Shown: piece by piece, positions 1-7,223 of the stretch
Layout: every line of letters begins with the position of its first letter
Numbering within the stretch: the stretch's first letter is position 1
Assembly: GCA_019114415.1 (NCBI GenBank)
Contig: DXFO01000006.1
Location: 1-32,398, forward strand
Reading direction: 5' to 3'
From: Candidatus Gemmiger faecavium
Lineage (GTDB): Bacteria; Bacillota; Clostridia; Oscillospirales; Ruminococcaceae
DNA: 32,398 nucleotides
Program-made: the position numbers and the translations under genes
Notes under the pieces: generated by a model
What the model was told of the DNA's origin: nothing
What the model saw: the letters and a program-made list of their open reading frames with translations, nothing else
The model's database searches: none

Positions 1-40
1 GTAAAGCAGCATTGAGGGCTGCAGCTGGTACCCAGGGGGG

Positions 41-463
41 CTATCTGATTCCTCTGGCTGCTCTCACCTTTTCCGGGTGGGCTTTGTTGTGGCATTTTCT
101 GCACAGGCTCACAAGATTTTCGTTTTCGAAGGCCAGCTCCGGATAGTCTTCAACGTGCTTGATGTGGTGCACTACTTCCGCAGGCGATATTTTCCCGTAC
201 CTTCTGCACCACACGCACCTGTACTTGTCTCGGCGTTTGATTTTTTCCGCTTTGTTTTTCCACTTTTTTCCGTTGTAATCAAACTCTTTTATCCCCTTTC
301 CCTCCCTCCAGCTTTTTCTGTGCCGGCGTCCATATATTTGCTCGACCTGTAGATATGAAAAGCACCGACCCGGTGGAAATCGAGTCGGTGCTTTTCGGTG
401 CAGCAGCCAGAGTCCACATCCAGCCCCCGCGCCCCTTGTACGATGATTTGGAGGATCATCCAT
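41..463 (-). CDS. HNH endonuclease
   Basis: Homing-type HNH nuclease. In tailed phages such genes sit beside the terminase and assist DNA cutting at packaging. The fold is visible from about residue 66: KKWKNKAEKIKRRD, C83-x2-C86, HH at 99-100, N116, then C121-x2-C124-H and H129. It is the last minus-strand gene before base 1; terS at the far end of the window would follow after about 85 bases if the molecule is circular. The start is doubtful. The only ATG (463) puts a terminator-like hairpin inside the coding sequence, and the first ~57 residues do not look like HNH proteins. A strong ribosome-site-like GGAGGGAGGGAAAGGGG directly precedes an in-frame ATA codon at 292, where related proteins would begin. 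Function is confident, N-terminus is not. Confidence 0.85.
   Translation of the reverse strand: MDDPPNHRTRGAGAGCGLWLLHRKAPTRFPPGRCFSYLQVEQIYGRRHRKSWREGKGIKEFDYNGKKWKNKAEKIKRRDKYRCVWCRRYGKISPAEVVHHIKHVEDYPELAFENENLVSLCRKCHNKAHPEKVRAARGIR
357..396. terminator. Terminator-like hairpin after the early operon
   Basis: A perfect 13-bp stem (357-369 with 384-396, AAAAGCACCGAC core) encloses a 14-base loop. Four T residues lie within the 3' arm on either strand. It sits between the ArpU-like gene and the HNH gene, so it could end early transcription or act as a conditional terminator in the late leader. It overlaps the 5' part of the longest HNH reading frame. Confidence 0.6.
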
Positions 464-483
464 CTGCCTTTGAGCATGTCTAC

Positions 484-514
484 ACTATATCACAGGCAAA
501 GCGAACAGAGCGAA
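484..514 (-). promoter_or_regulatory. Candidate late promoter with tandem activator sites
   Basis: On the minus strand an extended -10 (TGATATAGT; TATAGT at 484-489) follows two tandem 9-bp repeats, TTCGCTCTG and TTCGCTTTG (506-514 and 497-505). The repeats cover the -35 position, where there is no consensus hexamer. This is the expected arrangement for an activator-dependent promoter. It lies directly downstream of the ArpU-like late regulator and upstream of HNH-terS. Activation by that protein is inferred. Confidence 0.5.
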
Positions 515-521
515 CAACTTT

Positions 522-917
522 TTACTTTCCTGTTGACAAAAACCTATTCAGCGCCATTCTCACGCTGTCCGATGTGTTTCCTCCTCCGATATGCTGCGCT
601 ACCTGAAACCAAGTCAGACCGTCCACAAACCGCAGAGCGATGATCTGCCGGATGTAGCTGTCTTCGATGGCCGCGATGTACTGATTGATTCTCCGATACT
701 CCACGATCGCCAGCTGCAGCTTGGCTTCGATGATCGCCTGGCTGTCTGCGATCTCTGCGGCGATGGCTGTCTTATCGGACATGCAGCCGACGGCCGGCAG
801 CCCTGAGATCTTCACGGCGGTGTTTGTGGCCGCTTCCTTCAGCTGCGCAAGGCGCCGCTGCTCCTGCTCTATCTCTCGATTCAGGCAATACAGCCTGGAC
901 AGTTCCTTTTTGGTCAT
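522..917 (-). CDS. ArpU/DUF1492-like late transcription regulator
   Basis: 131-residue protein with an N-terminal helical coiled region (KKELSRLYCLNREIEQEQ) and a C-terminal sigma-region-4-like helix-turn-helix (RFVDGLTWFQVAQHIGG ... SVRMALNRFL). This pattern belongs to the ArpU/DUF1492 family of Gram-positive phages, whose members switch on late genes. The chosen ATG (917) follows GGGAGGTGGACG and overlaps the preceding stop by 4 bases. A longer open frame upstream is not supported by a ribosome site. Its position as last early gene, directly before a candidate late promoter, fits a late-activator role. The target promoter is inferred. Confidence 0.8.
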   Translation of the reverse strand: MTKKELSRLYCLNREIEQEQRRLAQLKEAATNTAVKISGLPAVGCMSDKTAIAAEIADSQAIIEAKLQLAIVEYRRINQYIAAIEDSYIRQIIALRFVDGLTWFQVAQHIGGGNTSDSVRMALNRFLSTGK

Positions 918-1117
918 CGTCCACCTCCCGAAAGCTCCGCCGCAAATCCTGCGATTCCGGCCACAACGCCCATCAGCAGCCACACCCAGCCCCGGATACC
1001 GGTGACGGCCTCGATGGCCGAAAACCCCAGCTGCGCCCAGCCGATCAGCATTACCAGCCCCGGTATCAGCAGGAACATCACGATCGCGCGGCTGGCCGCT
1101 TTGGCGTATTTGTTCAT
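914..1117 (-). CDS. Small two-helix membrane protein
   Basis: 67 residues with two hydrophobic stretches (about 13-30 and 43-60, rich in I, L, V, G) separated by a short loop, so probably an inner-membrane hairpin. The ATG follows AAGGAGGAAGATTGAAC. It is packed between a Cys-rich gene and the ArpU-like gene in the early operon. The family is not recognised. Its early position argues against a holin. Confidence 0.6.
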   Translation of the reverse strand: MNKYAKAASRAIVMFLLIPGLVMLIGWAQLGFSAIEAVTGIRGWVWLLMGVVAGIAGFAAELSGGGR

Positions 1118-1119
1118 GT

Positions 1120-1854
1120 TCAATCTTCCTCCTTGTCTTTGCTTTTCCGTTGCCAGTTGCTGCCTCCGTGGCAATCCCGGCAAGGGCATCCTGTTTCCGC
1201 GCAGCGAGAGCATCCGACATCCATCTTGCACTGCTCCATATGCTCTATATGCGTACAGCACACGCACAGGTTTATTTCTTCGTCATCGCCGCTGAACACA
1301 CATTCCAAAACCTCTGCCGCCTCCATGCACAGATCCATGATCTGTGTCGTACACCGGTCTGCCCGCAGACTTTCCGTGCGCAGACGCTGTATAAGTTCCT
1401 GCACGCTCACATCTATCCCTCCTTCCACACCGACAATGGGAAGCTGCTTCACTTTGTACTTACCATTGTCGGGCATCCTCTTCGGTGACCATCGATAAAG
1501 CTTGTAACTCCCTGTTGGCCTCGTCACGTCTTCTCCCTGTACAGCGTCCTGGAGCATATCCACAAATCCAGCACCTTCCAGCGTGTCGATGCTGTACAGC
1601 AAGCCATTGACAACTATTCCCCACTCACCGCTTTCTCCATAACTTATCCACACTCTGGCATAGTCTATAGCTTTGATCTCCTCCGGTGTCAGCGGTTCAG
1701 TGGAATGCATCTGCTCCAGAGCCTCAATTGCTGCCCGGATCACCGCACAGCCTTTGGTGCTGCAGCTATTTTCACGACCACATCCCAGGCATGCAAGGCT
1801 GCCGGTTTCCACCTTCAGGCGGCGCAGCTCCTTCAAGATTTTCTCCACTTCCAC
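1120..1854 (-). CDS. Cysteine-rich early protein, unknown
   Basis: 244-residue soluble protein. Cysteine clusters lie near the N-terminus (CLGCGRENSCSTKGC, about 22-36) and C-terminus (CVCCTHIEHMEQC, then CSRCAETGCPCRDCH), suggesting two metal-binding knuckles around a helical middle. Start GTG at 1854 follows AAGGAGGGG. It overlaps the 3' end of the preceding gene by 22 bases, indicating translational coupling. It has the look of the Clostridia phage early proteins usually left as hypothetical. No function is assigned. Confidence 0.65.
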   Translation of the reverse strand: MEVEKILKELRRLKVETGSLACLGCGRENSCSTKGCAVIRAAIEALEQMHSTEPLTPEEIKAIDYARVWISYGESGEWGIVVNGLLYSIDTLEGAGFVDMLQDAVQGEDVTRPTGSYKLYRWSPKRMPDNGKYKVKQLPIVGVEGGIDVSVQELIQRLRTESLRADRCTTQIMDLCMEAAEVLECVFSGDDEEINLCVCCTHIEHMEQCKMDVGCSRCAETGCPCRDCHGGSNWQRKSKDKEED

Positions 1855-2096
1855 ACTCGTCCCCTCCTTTTTTGCTTCTGCTTGCCTAACTCATGCATAC
1901 AGGTCGGCAGCAGGCACAGCATTGCCCCGTCTCTCCTCCACTGGCACCGGATGCAGAGCTTCTTCTGTGCCCGATCCGCTTCGACCACGGCCAGCTTCAC
2001 CGCTCCCGGATTCACTTCCAGCCGGGTGGCTATTTGGACATACGACCACCTCTGCAGGTGTAGCTTGTAGGCCAGAGCCTTGTCTTTTTCGTTCAT
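1833..2096 (-). CDS. Small HTH-like early protein
   Basis: 87 residues. The N-terminal half (KALAYKLHLQRWSYVQIATRLEVNPGAVKLAV) has the spacing of a simple helix-turn-helix. The C-terminal half is basic with CIRC and a later LPTC, a possible small zinc site. The ATG at 2096 has AAAGGAGAGAGC in front, with one of the TTTGCA/TGCAAA near-palindromes immediately before that. DNA binding is inferred from helix pattern and charge only. Confidence 0.6.
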   Translation of the reverse strand: MNEKDKALAYKLHLQRWSYVQIATRLEVNPGAVKLAVVEADRAQKKLCIRCQWRRDGAMLCLLPTCMHELGKQKQKRRGRVWKWRKS

Positions 2097-2112
2097 GCTC
2101 TCTCCTTTCCGC

Positions 2113-2130
2113 TTTGCATTTGAGTGCAAA
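2113..2130. repeat. TTTGCA-N6-TGCAAA near-palindrome, copy 1
   Basis: TTTGCATTTGAGTGCAAA fills most of the gap between the DUF1064-like gene and the next gene, just upstream of the latter's ribosome site. Similar elements occur at 5082-5099 and 11205-11222, each directly before a ribosome site, and a coding copy lies at 32292-32309. It is either an operator or an RNA-level control element. Confidence 0.55.
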
Positions 2131-2133
2131 GCC

Positions 2134-2460
2134 CTATTCGATGATTTCGCGGAACACCCAGCCGTTCGGCCTCGCATATAGCTCGATGAACAGCCGGCGG
2201 CGGTAGACATAGGATTTTTGCAGGCGGCGCACCGCCTTGCTTTTCACCTCGATCACCTCTACCGTGCCATTCCTGCGCCTGATCCAGAAATCCGGCGTGT
2301 ATTCTGCTTTGTGCAGCTTGATCCCGCAGTATTCCCCCGGCGGCAGCAGCTGGAACGTCTTGTGCATCTCACACTCCACGATCTCCCCGCTTTGAATACC
2401 CGGCCAGATCTCTCGGGTGTAGAAATCCGCCTCCAGCTTACTTTCCGGCGCATCCATCAC
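2134..2460 (-). CDS. DUF1064-like PD-(D/E)XK nuclease
   Basis: 108 residues. The segment YTPDFW (D57) followed by VEVIEVKS (E71-x-K73) is the PD-(D/E)XK catalytic signature of the DUF1064 group, which resembles Holliday-junction resolvases and is common in phage replication modules. The frame stays open upstream to 2568 and reads like protein (RLEDLGPNARRQAEQQLKAQ) but contains no ATG, GTG or TTG. Removing one A from the A5 run at 2562-2566 would join it to GTG at 2572 behind AAAGGAAGA. The native N-terminus may therefore be lost, read from a rare codon, or reached by slippage. The coordinates given use GTG 2460; ATG 2457 is equally possible. Confidence 0.65.
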   Translation of the reverse strand: MMDAPESKLEADFYTREIWPGIQSGEIVECEMHKTFQLLPPGEYCGIKLHKAEYTPDFWIRRRNGTVEVIEVKSKAVRRLQKSYVYRRRLFIELYARPNGWVFREIIE

Positions 2461-2512
2461 CGGTCCCAGCGCCAGTGCGCGGCGGCGTGCCTGCTGGGCC
2501 TTCAGCTGCTGC

Positions 2513-3400
2513 TCAGCCTGCCGGCGGGCGTTTGGTCCGAGATCTTCCAGTCTGATTCCCGTTTTTCTTCACTCTTCCTTTCTGCTTCTGCGGCCAGGGC
2601 GGCGGCGGCAAAGGACGACGGCGGCGCAGCCTGGCCATCACCGACCAGCCGGACAGCTCGTTGTATTCCGCCTCGGACTCCACCAGCTCCCACTCCGGAT
2701 ATTGCCGCGCCCACCACTCTTTGTCGTACACCTCGCCCCGGGCCAGCCTTGCCAGCTTCGCGCGAGTGTATTTGGTATCGTTCGGCCGCGGGCGGCGCGG
2801 TTCGTCCAGATTCAAGCTGCTGCGCCAGTGCCGCTTCCCGGCCGCCTGCTTGATGAGATAGTGCATGAGCGGCAGCAGGGTGCCGTCCTGCGGCTGCAGG
2901 CGCACGCTTTTCACGATTCCCAGCGAGCGGGCCGCTTTCCCTCGACCGGTGCTCCACATGGCTTCCAGAGCATCTCGATCTATGTACCCCGACAGCAGCA
3001 GGTGGTGGTGGATGCGCACCATCTTCCCGCGCTTGTTCTGCCCGTACTCTGTTATGCACATCCATTTCGGGTTTGGGTACCCTTCCCGCTTGCACCATCG
3101 CACGAATTTTCTTCTGAACAATTCGAACCGGTGCTCGGCCTCTTCCACGGTGCCCGGCCGGAAGGTGTCGTTGTAGGTCAGATCCACGCGCAGATCTCCG
3201 GCGTGGAAGTTCGTCTCAGCTTTCTGGACGAAATATCGCTTTGCCCGCTTGTCGTTCAAATTCTTCTGGGCTTCGCTGGAGGGCTTCTCTTTTTTCGCCC
3301 GGCCTGCTCTGTGCTCCCGCTCTGTGATCGGTAGGATGTCGATCTCCATGTAGTTCTGGCCGCAGACTGTTTTCTTTTCCCTGATCCAGCTTCTGCCCAC
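2513..3400 (-). CDS. HUH rolling-circle replication initiator (Rep)
   Basis: 295-residue protein matching the Rep_ORF2-G2P type of HUH endonuclease. Motif I is LTYN (74-77), motif II the metal-binding IHHHLLLSG (130-138), and motif III HYLIKQ with candidate nucleophile Y181 and K184. RWCKREGYPNPKWMCITEYG before motif II is also typical of the family. Such enzymes nick one strand at an origin hairpin and bind its 5' end covalently. The C-terminus is a basic, Pro-rich tail. The GTG start follows AAGGAGG with 8-base spacing. Directly upstream lies a 150-base region of hairpins that could be its origin. No helicase, primase or polymerase gene is visible, so host enzymes would extend the strand (inference). 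Confidence 0.8.
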   Translation of the reverse strand: MGRSWIREKKTVCGQNYMEIDILPITEREHRAGRAKKEKPSSEAQKNLNDKRAKRYFVQKAETNFHAGDLRVDLTYNDTFRPGTVEEAEHRFELFRRKFVRWCKREGYPNPKWMCITEYGQNKRGKMVRIHHHLLLSGYIDRDALEAMWSTGRGKAARSLGIVKSVRLQPQDGTLLPLMHYLIKQAAGKRHWRSSLNLDEPRRPRPNDTKYTRAKLARLARGEVYDKEWWARQYPEWELVESEAEYNELSGWSVMARLRRRRPLPPPPWPQKQKGRVKKNGNQTGRSRTKRPPAG

Positions 3401-3551
3401 TGTTTTAACCTCCTTCCCTCCGGGGCGGCATTATCATCCCGCCCGGTATGTGTACGGTCGAGATGATAATGCCGCATACAAGCCCGCATGCGGCCACCCG
3501 GCCGCCTACTTATATATATAAAGCCCGGCGAGTGCCCCCGCCGGGCGGATC
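3401..3551. other. Structured intergenic region, candidate replication origin
   Basis: Three structures and an AT run lie upstream of rep. First, a perfect 14-bp inverted repeat, GCGGCATTATCATC (3425-3438) with GATGATAATGCCGC (3462-3475), spans 23 bases that contain a smaller imperfect stem. Second, a 6-bp hairpin GCGGCC-ACCC-GGCCGC at 3490-3505. Third, TATATATATA at 3511-3520. Fourth, an 8-bp GC hairpin (3523-3530 with 3539-3546) that may end transcription of the upstream gene. A nick site cannot be named from sequence alone. Confidence 0.55.
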
Positions 3552-3905
3552 TCAAACGACTTCCTGTTCAACCGTAGTGGTCACCTTCTGCACCACCACA
3601 TACCCCTTGCTGTCCGCTTTGATCTTGACCTTCGTGCGGCCGTCGAGCTGTACTGTTGCGCTGGCCATCATGCAAGCGGCGATCATATTCAGCACGCCGA
3701 TCAAGGTGTCCACGACGGCCTGCGGCTGGTATGCCAGCAGCCCGCGCAGCTTGTTTCTGCCGGCTTCGGCCGCCCGATCCATACGCGCCTCGTAACATCC
3801 GCAGCTCTTAGTTGCTGCTTTGTCTGCTTCCTCTTGGCTCTTATACTGCCCCGGAATGCCGCTTGTCTGCCCACAGTAGAAGCAGGCGCCCACATACATA
3901 TCCAT
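3552..3905 (-). CDS. Zn-knuckle early protein, unknown
   Basis: 117 residues. N-terminal CFYCGQ (8-13) and a later CGCYE give four cysteines suited to one zinc site. A helical middle (KLRGLLAYQPQAVVDTLIGVLNMIAACMMASA) and a short beta-rich tail with Lys and Val repeats follow. The ATG has GGAGGTGTGAC in front and begins 2 bases before the upstream stop is complete. It lies between the DUF3102-like gene and rep. The family is not recognised. Confidence 0.6.
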   Translation of the reverse strand: MDMYVGACFYCGQTSGIPGQYKSQEEADKAATKSCGCYEARMDRAAEAGRNKLRGLLAYQPQAVVDTLIGVLNMIAACMMASATVQLDGRTKVKIKADSKGYVVVQKVTTTVEQEVV

Positions 3906-3906
3906 G

Positions 3907-5070
3907 TCACACCTCCTGCACCAGCTGCCCGGCGGCTTCCAGCATCTGCCGCATTGCCGCCTTCAGCTTGTCCGCCGTTTCGCCGTCTCCGGCGGCCCGG
4001 ACCTTTTCCAGCGTTTCCACCGCTTCGTTGATATTCCGCTGGGCCTGTTCAAACAGCAGGGCGAAGCGCATGGTGGTTTTGTCGCCGGCCACCTGCAGCC
4101 GCTTCTCCAGCTGCCGGGCCTTTTCCTCCATCTCCTGCTGCATCTGCGCGGAGGCTGCCCGCTCTTTCTGCAGAGCTTCCTCCACCGCCTGCCGGATATT
4201 CTTTTCCGCCTGTGCCCTGGCGTTTTCGGCCTCAGTGCGGGCCGCGGCCAGCTCCATGTTCATATCGGCCTGCACCCTCTGGGCGGCGGCGTCTGCGGCC
4301 TCCTGCTTTTGCTTTTCCGCTTCGGCCTTCCACGCCTTTTCAGCCGCGGCCACCATTTCAGCAGCCAGGCGGTCGGCCTGCCGGTGCATCTCCTCGGTGT
4401 CGATGGCGCTGGTCTCCACCTGCTGGGCCTTCAGCTGCTCTCTCTGGGCACGCACGGTGTCTTCCAGCTCTGCCAGCCTTGCCTCTCTGGTTTTGAGCAG
4501 GCCCTCCACCCGCTGCTGATCCTGTGCGCGGCGGTCACATTCGTCCTTGTAGCGCATGGCGGCAGCGTTCGCGTCCTCCTGCTCCTTGCGGTCCAATTCG
4601 GCTTCGTGCGTGATTCGGGCATTCTCTTCCTGCAGCAGGCTCACCTGTTCGCCCAGGTCGGCAGCCGCCTTGATCGCGGCCTTGATCTCCTGCACCGTCA
4701 TGCCTGCCAGGTCGTGGTCGGCCGCAAACTCGGCCCGATCCGGCGCGCACACCTCCCCCAGCAAGGCCAGCTTGGTGATGCCCGCGGAGGCGTTCTGCTC
4801 CATCAGCTGCCGGCCCAGATCTTCGTAGGCCTTGATGTACTTGTAGGCCATGCGTGCGCGGATGCCGTGCTGCTCTTCGCAGTATGTTCCGAAATCCTGG
4901 TATCCCAGGACCTGGTACAGCTTGCCGTCTCTCATTCGCTTGAGGGCCTCGCAGAAATCCGCCAGGGCGTTGCCCAGCACCTCCTTCTTCTGCCGGATCT
5001 CGGCGTGCAGGCTTGCCGCCTGCATCTGCTGGGCAGCAGTGCCGCCCGTGAATTCAATCATCTGTTCCAT
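3907..5070 (-). CDS. DUF3102-like coiled-coil protein
   Basis: 387 residues. The N-terminal ~110 residues (FCEALKRMRDGKLYQVLGYQ, FGTYCEEQHGI, MAYKYIKAYEDL) resemble the DUF3102/ParB-like fold found in phage and plasmid maintenance genes. From about 150 to 370 the protein is a long Ala/Glu/Gln-rich coiled coil. The start used is ATG 5070 behind AAAGGAG; the open frame continues upstream to 5112 without a ribosome site. One TTTGCA/TGCAAA near-palindrome abuts the ribosome site. It may organise phage DNA or a replication complex (inference). Confidence 0.65.
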   Translation of the reverse strand: MEQMIEFTGGTAAQQMQAASLHAEIRQKKEVLGNALADFCEALKRMRDGKLYQVLGYQDFGTYCEEQHGIRARMAYKYIKAYEDLGRQLMEQNASAGITKLALLGEVCAPDRAEFAADHDLAGMTVQEIKAAIKAAADLGEQVSLLQEENARITHEAELDRKEQEDANAAAMRYKDECDRRAQDQQRVEGLLKTREARLAELEDTVRAQREQLKAQQVETSAIDTEEMHRQADRLAAEMVAAAEKAWKAEAEKQKQEAADAAAQRVQADMNMELAAARTEAENARAQAEKNIRQAVEEALQKERAASAQMQQEMEEKARQLEKRLQVAGDKTTMRFALLFEQAQRNINEAVETLEKVRAAGDGETADKLKAAMRQMLEAAGQLVQEV

Positions 5071-5081
5071 CTTCTTCTCCT

Positions 5082-5099
5082 TTCGCATTCGAGTGCAAA
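5082..5099. repeat. TTTGCA-N6-TGCAAA near-palindrome, copy 2
   Basis: TTCGCATTCGAGTGCAAA occupies the gap between the PcfJ-like gene stop and the ribosome site of the DUF3102-like gene. It matches the elements at 2113 and 11205 with one substitution in an arm. Confidence 0.5.
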
Positions 5100-7211
5100 T
5101 CAGACCACACATCCCACTCTGACTCTGCTTTCCTCAGCTTCTTTGCGCTTGGCCTTATTCCGCTTTGCAAGTCCCGGCTTCCAGATTTCTTCCACCCATC
5201 GCTCTGCCCAGGATTTGATAACCGGGAAGTTCTTGTCGTTCTCCTGTTCCTTATTTCCATATCCATGCAGCTGCAGCATCTCGCCGGTTTTCATATCCAC
5301 CTGCAGGGTGTAGTAGGGCGTGTCCGGCTCCTCTGCCTTGCGGATGAAAAATATCACCCGCCCGGCCAGCACATTGTCTGTGTAGCCTCCTACGCAGTGG
5401 TGCAGCGCCCGGCCTTCTTCCCGCAGCTCGGCGGTGCTTTTGGCCGCGCGCACCAGCAGCTGCTCGTCCTGCCAGTCCGCCCAGCGAATGCGCTTCCACA
5501 TCCTGGTGAAGTCCTCCGCCTTTTTCGCGTCCTCGGCTTCCCGCTTTTTGCGCATTTCTTCCGCTTCCGCCTGTTCCCGGCGCCGGATCTCCTCCACCAG
5601 CCTGTCGTGGCGGCGGAACAGGTCATAGGGCATGCGGTCATCCTCGGTTTCCAGGGGCAGCTGCAGCTGCCGCGCCATACGGTGGTAGTCCAAAAAACTT
5701 TCTATCGTGGCACTGAAGGTGTTTCCCATCGGTGGGCGGCACATCCGCTTTACCTCCCGGCGCTCTGTACGGTGGAGATAGGTCCACAGCTTTTGCAGGG
5801 GTATATACCATACATCCTGCCGTTTTTCCCAGTTGATTCTGAAAAATTCTACGGCGTCGGCTCCAAGAAGCTCTTCCTCGGTGATCTTCCACCCCGATGC
5901 TATGGCCCGCTTGTACCATATGAGCCGGTTCCAGGTCCATCCATTTTGCAGGTACCGCTGGTACTCCGGCTTGCTGATGCCCAGGGCCTTGTGAGGTTTT
6001 GTCTCCCCTGTGGCGATCCGCAGCCTTCCGGTGGTGGCCGCCCAGATGCTCTCGGTATCTTCCCGGTCTACGAATGCCTCCATCACCGGTGCCCGGGCGG
6101 CCAGTGTGCAGGCCCGGACCGGCGCCGGATATTTGGTATACCGCTTTGACAGCTCCAGGTATTTTTCGATCCTGGCGTTTTCCAGGGGCGTGCCGTCCAG
6201 CTCCCCCTCGGCCGGCGGGATCACTACGGTCACGTTCCCGCAGTTCCAGTTGTCGGTCATCTTTTGGGCATACCAACCGTTCGTGTACACTCGCCCTCCG
6301 GACATGCAGCGCACATAGTAGTTGTTGTACGCGTAGTTCCCGAACGGCCCCCACGCATACACATTGGCATGCGTGGCGTTCCAGTGCTTTTGGCCGCTCG
6401 GTGTGATGTAATACTCCACCTCATAGCCTTCCGCCACAGCGGTGTCTTCGTGCCGGTGAAAATGCAGGATAGAGTACCGCTTGTGTACATAGCACCATTT
6501 GCCTTTTTGGCCCCGGACCACCACCACGCAGCTGCCACACTGGTGGCACTCATCCAGGTTCCCCGCGCTGTAATACCCCGGCGGCTCCAGATAGCTTTCC
6601 CCGCAGGCGCTGCAGGTGCACCGGATTCCCGTTTTTCGCATCCCTGTGAGCGGATCTGTGTACCGCTCTTTTGATATCAACAGGATATCCGTCTTCCACT
6701 CGTCGGTGCGCTCCATCATGATTTCCTGCCAGTTTTCCGGCAGCGGCTGGTGCATCTCTTCGACCTTGTATCCTCCGAGGCTGCCCACTCCCTTGACCTT
6801 CATCCGGCCATCCTGCACGCGGGCGTGCTCCAAAAAGGTTACCAGACCCTCCGCATCCTTCGGCGCCCGATCCGGCAGCGGGAAAAATCCTTCGATGGTC
6901 CTGCGCGCGGCGGCCGAAAACACCCACTGTGGGCTCCGGCAGTTGCATGCCTTCCATAACCCCTTGCGGCTGGTGGCGCCGTCCGGCAACAGCACGGTGT
7001 GGCTGCCGGTGGCCGCGAAGATCTCCCGCGCCCGCAAGCCCTCCTCTGTGTACACGTCAATGGCCAGCAGAGGCCCCTCGGCGCTCTGGTGCACTTTCGC
7101 CGTCGCCAGCTGCTTGTGCATCCATTTTTCTTTCAGTTCCTTCAGCTCTTCCAGTCTGGCGCGCGGCGGGCGCGGGTTCAGCGGCAGGGCCTCCAGCGTT
7201 TTCTTTTTCAT
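5100..7211 (-). CDS. PcfJ-like protein
   Basis: 703-residue protein. The C-terminal part (about 600-680: EGRALHHCVGGYTDNV, FFIRKAEEPDTPYYTLQVD, LQLHGYGN, V..WAERW) carries the PcfJ domain signature, named after an enterococcal conjugative plasmid gene and widespread in Clostridia phages and mobile elements. A Zn-ribbon-like segment (CTCSACGESY ... CHQCGSC) lies near 210-250, followed by a Tyr/Asn-rich central domain. The ATG follows GAGGAGGCGGCGAG. The PcfK-like gene lies 12 bases upstream, the usual partner. Biochemical role is unknown; a DNA-processing or replication role is plausible. Confidence 0.8.
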   Translation of the reverse strand: MKKKTLEALPLNPRPPRARLEELKELKEKWMHKQLATAKVHQSAEGPLLAIDVYTEEGLRAREIFAATGSHTVLLPDGATSRKGLWKACNCRSPQWVFSAAARRTIEGFFPLPDRAPKDAEGLVTFLEHARVQDGRMKVKGVGSLGGYKVEEMHQPLPENWQEIMMERTDEWKTDILLISKERYTDPLTGMRKTGIRCTCSACGESYLEPPGYYSAGNLDECHQCGSCVVVVRGQKGKWCYVHKRYSILHFHRHEDTAVAEGYEVEYYITPSGQKHWNATHANVYAWGPFGNYAYNNYYVRCMSGGRVYTNGWYAQKMTDNWNCGNVTVVIPPAEGELDGTPLENARIEKYLELSKRYTKYPAPVRACTLAARAPVMEAFVDREDTESIWAATTGRLRIATGETKPHKALGISKPEYQRYLQNGWTWNRLIWYKRAIASGWKITEEELLGADAVEFFRINWEKRQDVWYIPLQKLWTYLHRTERREVKRMCRPPMGNTFSATIESFLDYHRMARQLQLPLETEDDRMPYDLFRRHDRLVEEIRRREQAEAEEMRKKREAEDAKKAEDFTRMWKRIRWADWQDEQLLVRAAKSTAELREEGRALHHCVGGYTDNVLAGRVIFFIRKAEEPDTPYYTLQVDMKTGEMLQLHGYGNKEQENDKNFPVIKSWAERWVEEIWKPGLAKRNKAKRKEAEESRVRVGCVV

Positions 7212-7223
7212 CTCGCCGCCTCC

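Noticed and set aside
3523..3546. Simple transcription terminator as sole content of the rep upstream gap
   Set aside because: The hairpin may terminate, but the region has a longer 14-bp inverted repeat and AT run that a terminator does not explain.
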